In this document: positions 1 through 7,100 of the stretch, piece by piece | How positions within the stretch are numbered: the stretch's first letter is position 1 | How the letters are laid out: every line of letters begins with the position of its first letter | Source of the DNA: Helicobacter sp. | GTDB taxonomy: Bacteria > Campylobacterota > Campylobacteria > Campylobacterales > Helicobacteraceae | Direction: 5' to 3' | Assembly: GCA_029257755.1 (NCBI GenBank) | Contig: JARIAP010000054.1 | Span: 1-8,404, forward strand | Length of the DNA: 8,404 nt | Notes under the pieces: model-generated | Told to the model about the DNA's origin: nothing | The model's database searches: none | Seen by the model: only the letters and a program-made list of their open reading frames with translations | Translations under genes and position numbers: made by a program

Positions 1-229
1 GAGTGTTTTTTGCACCAATAGCTTGAGTTATTACAACACTACAACCAATGCTTAAAAATGTAAAAATTGTAATAAATAAATCAAGTATTTGATTACCAGC
101 ACCCATTGCTCCCACTAAGTCATTTGAATGTTTTGCTACCATCATGGTATTAATAATTAAAGATAAATAACGAAGCAATAATTCAAAAAATATCGGCACA
201 CTTAAAGCTTTAAGTGAGAATTGTTTCAT
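1..229 (-). CDS. MATE-family multidrug/toxin efflux transporter, N-terminal fragment
   Basis: The gene starts at 229 and runs off the left edge, so 76 codons are visible. The peptide begins MKQFSLKALSVPIFFELL and continues through an INTMMVAKHS segment, GAMGAGNQILDLF and a hydrophobic stretch ending ITQAIGAKN. This order matches the start of MATE (NorM/DinF-type) antiporters: a first membrane helix (about residues 8-30) ending near a conserved 'D/N-T-x-M' stretch, a short G-A-x-G-x-x-N-Q loop, and a second helix (about 48-70) ending in Q-x-x-G-A-K. The family exports cationic drugs or metabolites across the inner membrane using Na+ or H+. The start is supported by AAAGG at 236-240, six bases from the ATG. 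The ATG at 233 is in another frame. The gene is downstream of mtnN on the same strand, but a 160-bp gap with palindromes suggests separate control. Substrate and subfamily cannot be told from this fragment. Confidence 0.85.
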   Translation of the reverse strand, partial: MKQFSLKALSVPIFFELLLRYLSLIINTMMVAKHSNDLVGAMGAGNQILDLFITIFTFLSIGCSVVITQAIGAKNT

Positions 230-288
230 ACATAACCTTTTATTTAGAATAGCAATATTAATAGAAAACAATAATCTGCCATCAATAC

Positions 289-331
289 TTAAACATTATT
301 AGACTAATGTTTAATCGATAATTAAATTATC
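289..331. promoter_or_regulatory. Two adjacent palindromes upstream of the MATE gene (possible operators)
   Basis: Positions 289-298 (TTAAACATTA) and 305-314 (TAATGTTTAA) form a perfect 10-bp inverted repeat around a 6-bp centre. Two bases further on, 317-331 (GATAATTAAATTATC) is a perfect 7-1-7 palindrome. Both lie in the 160-bp gap between mtnN and the MATE start, 60-100 bp upstream of the MATE ATG. No T-run follows the hairpin in the mtnN reading direction, so it is a poor terminator candidate. Efflux genes are often controlled by dimeric repressors (TetR, MarR) that bind such dyads. The second palindrome only loosely resembles Fur-type sites because its spacing differs. A -10-like TATTAA/TAATAT lies between the dyads and the gene (about 255-263). 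The regulatory role is inference. Confidence 0.4.
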
Positions 332-360
332 AATAAAAGAAAGACATAAAATATTATGAT

Positions 361-404
361 TACTATATAAGATTTATCATTATTATTTACTATATAAGTT
401 TATC
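361..404. repeat. Imperfect direct repeat at the 3' end of mtnN
   Basis: Positions 361-378 and 388-404 are the same sequence apart from one extra A (core TACTATATAAG, then TTTATC), offset by 27 bp. The copy at 388-404 contains the mtnN stop codon and last codons. The other lies just beyond it, so the gene's tail has been partly duplicated into the spacer. It has no obvious function and looks like slippage or a small duplication. Confidence 0.55.
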
Positions 405-1079
405 TATGAATCTATACACAAAATTTGCACTTATTTTTGCACTTGATTCTAAAAATTCATCAAAGCTTACACTAGCTTTACCATCGGCACTATCACTAAT
501 TGATCTAAAAATGCAAAATGGCACATTAAAATTATCGCATACACAAGCAACACTAGCTCCCTCCATTTCAACAGCAATAGCATTAAATTCCTTAACAATA
601 GAATCTTTTATTTCCTTACTTGCTATAAATTGATCTCCACTTGCAACAATCCCTTCTTTTATATCTAATTTCATATCTTTTGCTATATCTTTTGCTATAT
701 TGCAAAGATTTTTATCGCTTTCATAAAACAATTTACCCTCAGGTATAAATCCCATAGCATGACCAAAAGCAGTAATATCAACATCATGCTGACAAAGTGA
801 AGTTGCCAGAAGCAAATCACCAACTCTTAAATCATACCCTAATCCTCCAGCAACTCCACTAAATATAATTTTATCGCAATTAAATCTTAATATCATAGTA
901 GTAGCAGTAATTGCTGCATGCACTTTGCCAATTTTGCTATATGCTATAATAATTTTAGAATCTTTATAGCTAACAACATAATATAAATTTCCAGCAATCT
1001 CTATATTATCATAATCTTTATACATTTCTAACAATGGCGTAATCTCTTCGCGCATAGCTCCCATAATACCAATAGTCAT
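390..1079 (-). CDS. mtnN: 5'-methylthioadenosine/S-adenosylhomocysteine (aminodeoxyfutalosine) nucleosidase
   Basis: A complete 229-residue cytosolic enzyme of the PNP/UDP phosphorylase superfamily, the usual length for MTAN. It hydrolyses the N-glycosidic bond of methylthioadenosine, S-adenosylhomocysteine and 5'-deoxyadenosine. In Helicobacter and Campylobacter the same enzyme also cleaves 6-amino-6-deoxyfutalosine in the futalosine route to menaquinone. Visible signatures are N-terminal IGIMGAMREE with E12, FSGVAGGL at 73-80, ASGDQF at 146-151, VEMEGA at 170-175 (M172 and E173 contact the ribose) and SISDSAD at 193-199 with catalytic D196. These match E12, M173, E174 and D197 of the E. coli enzyme, so it should be active. 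The start is fixed by AAAGGA at 1085-1090, five bases from the ATG, and an extended -10 lies just upstream. No strong terminator is seen after the TAG. A KDIA tandem (about residues 130-137) is the only oddity. Confidence 0.96.
   Translation of the reverse strand: MTIGIMGAMREEITPLLEMYKDYDNIEIAGNLYYVVSYKDSKIIIAYSKIGKVHAAITATTMILRFNCDKIIFSGVAGGLGYDLRVGDLLLATSLCQHDVDITAFGHAMGFIPEGKLFYESDKNLCNIAKDIAKDMKLDIKEGIVASGDQFIASKEIKDSIVKEFNAIAVEMEGASVACVCDNFNVPFCIFRSISDSADGKASVSFDEFLESSAKISANFVYRFIDKLI
673..700. repeat. Short in-frame 12-bp tandem repeat inside mtnN
   Basis: The unit ATATCTTTTGCT is present at 673-684 and 685-696, with a partial third copy (ATAT) after it. On the coding strand it encodes a repeated Lys-Asp-Ile-Ala. 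The 12-bp unit keeps the frame, so copy-number change would add or remove four residues in a surface helix region before the ASGDQF motif, away from the catalytic residues. Confidence 0.6.
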
Positions 1080-1108
1080 TAAAATCCTTTATATAAAATA
1101 GAATCTCA

Positions 1109-1117
1109 ATTATAACA
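1109..1117 (-). promoter_or_regulatory. Extended -10 promoter of mtnN
   Basis: Read on the minus strand this is TGT-TATAAT, a perfect TGN-TATAAT extended -10. It would start transcription near 1102, giving a leader of about 23 nt that contains the AAAGGA ribosome site (1085-1090). I see no convincing -35 box, which is usual for Helicobacter sigma-80 promoters. Confidence 0.6.
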
Positions 1118-1278
1118 CGATTTTCTATATTACATGAATAATGATTATTTATAGAATCTACATTAATTAATATACAATATTCTTTTATCGTTTAATTTAA
1201 ACTTACAATTTATTTATTTTTTACTAAATCAAGATTATATAGCTTTTTATTATATTTTTTATTATATTTGATTAATTT

Positions 1279-1287
1279 TGTTATATT
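1279..1287 (+). promoter_or_regulatory. Candidate promoter of the Sel1-repeat gene, in an AT-rich divergent spacer
   Basis: TGT-TATATT is an extended -10 differing by one base from the consensus. Transcription would start near 1294, about 38 nt before the preferred ATG at 1332. The divergent spacer (1080-1331) is almost pure A/T. It also holds two copies of ATTATATTT at 1249 and 1261 (12-bp period) and T-tracts that may act as curved or UP-like DNA. I see nothing else in this spacer. Confidence 0.4.
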
Positions 1288-1331
1288 ATAAAAACATATA
1301 GAATCTAAATATTTTTTACATGGGAAAAATT

Positions 1332-1788
1332 ATGCGATATATATTAATTATTATAATGCTTTATGTAGATAGCTTGTTAGCTATTGATAAAACTATAATT
1401 AATGATTATATAAGACAATGTGATTTAGGGGTATCAAAGAGTTGCTTTAATCTTGGAGATTTATACAAAGGAAACAGAGGGATAAATAGGAATTATACTA
1501 AAGCTAAAGAATTGTTTGCAAAAGCATGTGATTTAGATAATGGCTTGGGTTGTGTTTATCTAGGAAATTTATATATAATTGGACATAATGTAAAAAAAGA
1601 TTCTAAAAAAGCCATAAAGCTTTATGAAAAAGCGTGTAACAAATATGAAAGTTTAGGTTGTTCTAATCTTGGAGCTTTATGATGGATTGGATATAAAACA
1701 AGATTATACAAAAGATAAAGAATTTTACAAAAAAGCGTGTGATTTAGAGTATAAAAAAGCTTGTAATAAACTTAAAAACATAATGTAA
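1332..1788 (+). pseudogene. Frameshifted secreted Sel1-repeat (Hcp-like, cysteine-rich) protein
   Basis: Translation from ATG 1332 gives 116 residues ending at TGA 1680-1682. The continuation is intact in another frame from 1681 (DGLDIKQDYTK, then KKACDLEYKKACNKLKN) to TAA 1786-1788. Together they make about 152 residues: a short signal peptide (MRYILIIIMLYVDSLLA) and Sel1/TPR-like repeats. Each repeat has a Cys-x7-Cys pair: C30/C38, C66/C74 and C102/C110, spaced exactly 36 residues, with a fourth pair after the break. This is the pattern of Helicobacter cysteine-rich proteins, exported repeat proteins with a disulfide in each repeat and largely unknown roles. The break fits a loss of 2 (mod 3) bases near 1677-1682. 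A 5-base loss would restore the 36-residue period to the fourth pair. GGGA at 1322-1325 sits six bases before ATG 1332, whereas the in-frame ATG at 1320 has no ribosome site. A sequencing error is possible. The gene converges on the glycosylase gene with a 2-bp gap. Confidence 0.75.
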
Positions 1789-1790
1789 TG

Positions 1791-2612
1791 TTATGTGTCA
1801 AGCTGCCTTATCTTATTGTGCTTACTACATTCAACTATTTTTCCATGTAGCCTTGCCATTATTTGTGCATATGATATATCAAAATCGTATATGGAATGTG
1901 CCTTATATAAATCATTAGTTAGAAATGCTTGTATCTCTTGATAATCTTGATATATAATACCACAATATGACAATAATCTTTGTGTATATCTATCAACTAC
2001 CATTTCTTCTCTTTTCAACGCATAGTTTAAAATGCTTGTAGCACTTTCAAGACCTATGCCACTTTGAGATAATAACCATTCTTTATCTACTCTTTTGCTA
2101 AAAGATTCAAAGGTATTAAAATCTCTTATAATATTATTTGCTAATGTTATTATTCTTATAGACTTTTGATTGTAGAATCCAGACTTTTGTATCAATGGTG
2201 CAATTTCTTGTTTAGTTAAATTTGCAATTAATTCAAGTATGACATTATTAAATGATGGTTGTGATATATAAGCTAACTTTGGATTTTGATAGCATTTATA
2301 TTTATCAATATCAAATTCATTGTTGCCTACAATTCTTGTAAATAAGAAATTGTATAGCTTTGTTAATGCTAATGAAGCATATTCATATTTTGTGTTTTGT
2401 CCTAAAATTGCAGCAAAACATAAACTTAAATTTGGCGAATTATCTAACGATCCTTTTATTTCAATACCATTTTTTATTTCCTGTGATAAAAAATTTGGCC
2501 ACCACCAACTATTACTATCACCAACATAATAATACTTATGCAATAAAGTAAGCAAATCAAAGCCACTTGCTATATTGTTTTCCTTTAGAATATCAAGTAT
2601 AGCAATAGCCAT
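1791..2612 (-). CDS. magIII: MagIII-like 3-methyladenine DNA glycosylase (HhH-GPD/endonuclease III fold)
   Basis: This 273-residue protein of the HhH-GPD superfamily should excise alkylated bases such as 3-methyladenine as the first step of base excision repair. Visible signatures, in order, are WWWPN at 36-40 (MagIII has aromatic residues here that stack on the flipped base), AAILGQNTKYE at 67-77, SGFYNQKS at 144-151, the helix-hairpin-helix LLSQSGIGLESATSILNYAL at 180-199, catalytic D207 in MVVDRYT, and RLHGKIVECSK at 254-264. This order closely matches H. pylori MagIII as I recall it. Only two cysteines follow the catalytic Asp (C217, C262), so there is no 4Fe-4S cluster, unlike endonuclease III itself. 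It is about 55 residues longer than H. pylori MagIII, with extra sequence near 41-63 and 95-130. Its ATG is 3 nt after the stop of the 2616-4085 gene, so the two are co-transcribed and probably translationally coupled. Confidence 0.85.
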   Translation of the reverse strand: MAIAILDILKENNIASGFDLLTLLHKYYYVGDSNSWWWPNFLSQEIKNGIEIKGSLDNSPNLSLCFAAILGQNTKYEYASLALTKLYNFLFTRIVGNNEFDIDKYKCYQNPKLAYISQPSFNNVILELIANLTKQEIAPLIQKSGFYNQKSIRIITLANNIIRDFNTFESFSKRVDKEWLLSQSGIGLESATSILNYALKREEMVVDRYTQRLLSYCGIIYQDYQEIQAFLTNDLYKAHSIYDFDISYAQIMARLHGKIVECSKHNKIRQLDT

Positions 2613-2615
2613 GAA

Positions 2616-4085
2616 TTATTCTTTCATGGTTGAAACTTGCTCTTTTGTTATAAGAGATATATTAGTTTCTTTATTGTATTTTGATTCTTTTGTATCTGAT
2701 AGCACCCTTTGTAATGCAAGCTTATCTAAACCTGTAGTATCAATATATATACCTTCAAACTTTTCCTTATTGACTGCTACAAAAAATTGAGAATCTTTTT
2801 TAGCAATCACGACATTGTGATGTTTGCTTTGACTCATAATATCAATTTTTACATTTACCTCAACTTTTGATTGATTTGTAAGAATTAAAAATTTTTTAAC
2901 AAATTTTTTTTGGTGATTCATATAATATTTATACATAGCTTGTTCATTTGCTGCAGTGATCTTGCCTTTATCTAGTTTCTTTATAGTTTGCCCAAGAAAT
3001 GTCATCATACAATATGGTTCATTAATATCATGTTTGAAAAACACATTTTTAATAGAAACAGACTTCATACCCAATTCCCATATTTGATTATCAAGTTGAG
3101 TTGCAGTTACATTTAATGCTTCTTCTGTTTTATCTCTTAACATATTAACCGTTTTTCTAAATACAGCTTCAAATATCTTTAGGTTTTTTTCTGCAAATCC
3201 CTTACACATTCTCTCAAGATTCTCATATGCCTTTGTAAGTGTTTTACTTTCTTCATGTGCTTTTTCTGAATTAGCTCTCATTCTAGCAATTTTTTCTTTT
3301 ATTTCATTTTCATCGCCTTTTTTTGCTTCAAGTCTTTTATACAATACCTTCAAATCGTGGGCTGTAGTCCTTATTTTATTTTGCAATTGCATAATTCTTT
3401 CTTTAATTCCACCTGCTGCACGCGATGCACCTTTGTAATTAAATTGATATTCAAGAAAAGCTTCTTCAAAAACTCTTTCTGGATTTAATTCATTCTTAGA
3501 AAAAAAATTATGAGAATACTCAAGAGTTCCTAGTCTTGAGTGATATTCTGCAAACATATCAATATTTAATTTTCTATCAGAAAAAATTAAGTGATCTAAT
3601 GCTTTATTTAAGAATCTCTTGCAAATAGGAAAATTAATTAATGGTGTTAATGAAGCCATATCTATTTCCTTTAAGAACTCTACACTTCTTAACTCAACTG
3701 CAAAAAATTCTCTTATACAATCTTGAACGCTACGATTTATTTCTATATCTTGCAATTTTAAATAATTTGTTTGTGCAAAAATCTTTTGAACTTCTTTTGA
3801 TCTTAATTCTGATTCTTTATTTTGCAATTCTTCATCTGTATTGCTTTTCCAAAAATCTATTTCACGGATAAGAGCATCTGGTGGAAAAGATTGATATTTT
3901 GATGCTCTTGCATCTGTAACTAATATACCACCATCATTTGTTCTAAATTCAACATACATACCAACTGCAGGGCGATTTCTACCATCATGCCAACTTTCTT
4001 TTTTTAATTCAAAAATCTTTTTTGAGGCATTCATAATTACGCCTGAACCTGTAGTAGCAGTATAACGTGTTATCTTTCCGTGCAT
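2616..4085 (-). CDS. Uncharacterised protein: cold-shock/OB-like N-terminus, coiled coil, receiver-like C-terminus
   Basis: I do not recognise this 489-residue cytosolic protein as a named gene. Residues 1-62 (MHGKITRYTATTGSGVIMN, F25, W32, then VGMYVEFRTNDGGILVTDA) have the layout of a cold-shock/OB domain, which suggests single-stranded nucleic-acid binding, although the RNP motifs are not canonical. Residues about 65-220 are mostly helical. Residues about 226-300 are strongly charged and heptad-like, a probable coiled coil. Residues about 398-480 show alternating strands and helices (KFLILT, HNVVIA, GIYIDT, NISLIT) like a CheY-type receiver. D449 lies at the end of the third strand, but the acidic pair expected after the first strand is replaced by TNQS, so phosphorylation is doubtful. 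There is no signal peptide or membrane segment. The start is well set by AAAGGAG at 4091-4097, five bases from the ATG. It is the first gene of an operon with the MagIII-like glycosylase, so a role near DNA or RNA is plausible but unproven. Confidence 0.85.
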   Translation of the reverse strand: MHGKITRYTATTGSGVIMNASKKIFELKKESWHDGRNRPAVGMYVEFRTNDGGILVTDARASKYQSFPPDALIREIDFWKSNTDEELQNKESELRSKEVQKIFAQTNYLKLQDIEINRSVQDCIREFFAVELRSVEFLKEIDMASLTPLINFPICKRFLNKALDHLIFSDRKLNIDMFAEYHSRLGTLEYSHNFFSKNELNPERVFEEAFLEYQFNYKGASRAAGGIKERIMQLQNKIRTTAHDLKVLYKRLEAKKGDENEIKEKIARMRANSEKAHEESKTLTKAYENLERMCKGFAEKNLKIFEAVFRKTVNMLRDKTEEALNVTATQLDNQIWELGMKSVSIKNVFFKHDINEPYCMMTFLGQTIKKLDKGKITAANEQAMYKYYMNHQKKFVKKFLILTNQSKVEVNVKIDIMSQSKHHNVVIAKKDSQFFVAVNKEKFEGIYIDTTGLDKLALQRVLSDTKESKYNKETNISLITKEQVSTMKE

Positions 4086-4104
4086 TAAAGCTCCTTTGCA
4101 TTAC

Positions 4105-4118
4105 TCTATATCAATATA
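4105..4118 (-). promoter_or_regulatory. Candidate promoter of the OB-domain/magIII operon
   Basis: On the minus strand this reads TATATTGATATAGA, with two overlapping -10-like boxes: TATATT (4113-4118) and TGA-TATAGA (4105-4113). The distal box would give a leader of about 20 nt containing the AAAGGAG site. The proximal box would place the start almost on that site. The choice between them is uncertain. Confidence 0.35.
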
Positions 4119-4140
4119 AATCAATAAATATGATAAATTT

Positions 4141-4149
4141 TGTTATAAT
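4141..4149 (+). promoter_or_regulatory. Extended -10 promoter of ftsK
   Basis: TGT-TATAAT is a perfect extended -10. The expected transcription start is near 4156, which leaves 14 nt before the TTG at 4170 and 32 nt before the ATA at 4188. It lies within the 84-bp gap to the divergent operon, so both transcription units start from this short region. Confidence 0.6.
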
Positions 4150-4169
4150 TTTAACAGAAAAATTACATT

Positions 4170-7100
4170 TTGCAACAAGGATTTAACATAAAAAAAATTT
4201 ACATATTTGTTTTTATTAATTGTTTTATATTATATTTATGGATAGCTACAATATTTGGTTATACATCGCCAGATATTGCTTTAAGTGGAGTTCATGTTGA
4301 AAATAGATTCTTTAGCATAGGCGGATTTGGTAATAGTTTTGCAAATTTTAATATAAATATGTTTGGTTATATTGCATATATTTACCTACCACTTTTATTA
4401 ATACCAACATACAAATTGCATGATGATACAAATTATTCTTATAAAAAAATGCAATTAACATTTATATATATGTTATTATTTGTATCATGTTTGATATTGC
4501 AATCAATAATATTTGATTGTGGATTATTGGGTAATATAATAAAAAACTATTTTGCACAATATATTAGCCTATTTGGAGTTACTGCAATAGCTTTTATAGG
4601 TATTATTCTATCATTATTGCTTATATCAAAAAACACTTCAACATTTATACTAAAATATACCGGAGGAACATTTAACATGGCTATGGAATCATTTAAGCAT
4701 ATTGTTAAAAACATGATTAATAAGATTAAATCAAGTTATGCAGATTTAAGCCTTGATTATATACAAAGGGCTAACAAAAAAATCATTAATCAAGAATTAA
4801 GTGAAGTATCTACTACAGCAAACACTAAATATATTTTTAATGAGCCATTAATTGAACTACCATTAGATGAGTATAAAAATCAACCAATTAAAAATATTAA
4901 CAACAATCAAGAAAATATCAAAGTATCGTATAACAACAATAATCAAAAAGATTCTATTACTCAAGAAACAACCAACAAAGAATCAATAATAGACAATAAC
5001 CAAGAAGAGATATTAATTCAAATAAAACCTTCAAATACTACGCAAATAAATAATGATAATAAATCATGGACTTTACCATATCAACAACATGACGAAACAA
5101 CTAACAATAAAATTACACACACACCAAAAACACATACAAAAACCCAACAAAATGATGAAGATATTTTAAAGAAATTTCAACAAGCAAACACACATTTAAA
5201 GACTTTTAAAACACAAACAATACAAGAATCACAATCAAAAACATTTCAAATTAAATTATCAGATGACACATCAAATCCGCTTGAAATATTTATAAAACCA
5301 CAACGAACAAAGGAACATATGCAACAAAATCAAATACAAACAAAAACAATTAATGTAACACAAGATAAAAACTTAGATTCCATAGAAATAATTACAAAAA
5401 AAGGGCAAACACAAAATGCAAGTATAAAAATAAATTATTCTAATCAAAATGATACAAATAAAATAGACAAAGAATCTTATTCACATGAAATAAAAACTAT
5501 TAAACCACAAGCAACAAACACAGATAATATACAAATAAAACCAAATACACAAACAAAAACATATCAACAAGATTTCATGATCTCTAATATAGAATCTCAA
5601 CCAATAAACATAGAAATAATACAAAAAACAAATAATGAAGATAAAATTAATCAAACAATCAATTACAAAGATAATATAAAACAAGACTCACAAAAAACAA
5701 TATACGATAATATGCCTCTTAACTCTAATTACAAAACACTTGATATGGGATTTACAAAAAATATAGATCAAAATATCAATACATTAAAAGAATATGAAGA
5801 AGATAATATACAAATAAGTGATTATGATATACCACCACAAGAAATATTAGCAGAAGAAACAGATTATAAAAGTAATACATTATTAAGAGATACAAATAAG
5901 TCTAATATTAATTTAGAGACATCATACAATACAGATGATATAAACAAAATACAAATAAATGAAATAACAAGAGATAATGAAAAAGATGATTTACCAACAA
6001 CAAATAAAGTAAAAATCAGTATAGATTCTATGCCAATTATTCAAGAAATTACAGAATCTAAACAACAAACAAACAAAATAGATTCAAAACAAAAAATAGA
6101 TATGCAATATAATGTAAATGATGATAAAATACAAATAAATGAAATAACAAGAGATAGTGAAGAAGATAACCTACCAATAACAAATGAAATTAAAATCAAT
6201 ATAGATTCTATGCCAATTATTCAAGAAATTACAGAATCTAAAGATATAGACTTATCATCTAATAATAAAAATAATCACACAAATGAAAACAATAAACAAC
6301 ATGAATCATATAAAACAAACATACAAACACAAGATTCAAACAAAACAATAGAAACAAAACCAATATCAAATCAAGAAACAAATATAATGCAAAATGAAAA
6401 CAAAGAAATGCCAAATTACCAAAGCTATATATCAAGTATGCCAACATTAAAAACAAACAATAAAAATATATTGCAAGATTCAGTATATACAAATTTTGAC
6501 ACAAATAATTTCTTATATACAGAACCAAATATAAAATATAATATATCATCTAATACACACAACAAAGAACAAGTTAGCAATAATATGAAAAATAATCAAA
6601 ATATAAACAAACAAAATACAATAATAAAAAATCAAGATAATATAGAAAAAAAAGTAAATGAAATAAAACAAAATACAAATGAAAAACAAGGGCAATTTAT
6701 AAACAGCCTTACACAACAACCACAATTTATTTTACCAAGTCTAAGATTATTGCAAGAACCAATAATACAAGATAGCATACAAGATGCAGAATTAGATATA
6801 AAAATAGATAAAATGTTGCAAATTCTAAATGCACATAAAATTCGTGGAGACATCATTAATACACTAACAGGACCCATTGTAACTACTTTTGAATTTCGTC
6901 CAGAAACACATGTAAAGGTGTCAAAAATTTTAAGTCATAGAAATGATTTAGCATTAGGGTTAAAAGCTAAAAGCATTAGAATCCAAGCCCCAATACCCGG
7001 AAAAGATGTAATAGGAATTGAAATACCAAATAATAAAATCGAAACAATATACTTAAGAGAGATTTTACAATCAGATTCATTTTTACTATCACAAGATCCA

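Noticed and set aside
317..331. Fur box
   Set aside because: GATAATTAAATTATC resembles Fur half-sites, but the spacing differs from the 7-1-7 TGATAAT-N-ATTATCA consensus, so only a generic palindrome is reported.
406..633. 75-codon plus-strand reading frame over mtnN
   Set aside because: It is antisense to a clear enzyme gene with all catalytic residues, and I saw no start signals.
1778..1796. ACATAA...TTATGT inverted repeat at the convergent gene ends
   Set aside because: Six A/T-rich pairs with no T-run is too weak to call a terminator.
2320..2551. Short plus-strand reading frames over the glycosylase gene
   Set aside because: They are shadows of the MagIII-like coding sequence, with no ribosome site and no domain.
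6259..6549. 96-codon hydrophobic reading frame on the minus strand inside ftsK (also 5481-5684 minus)
   Set aside because: It is the complement of the A-rich linker, which automatically yields Phe/Tyr/Leu/Ile/Cys codons. I found no ribosome site and no recognisable domain, and ftsK is continuous across it.
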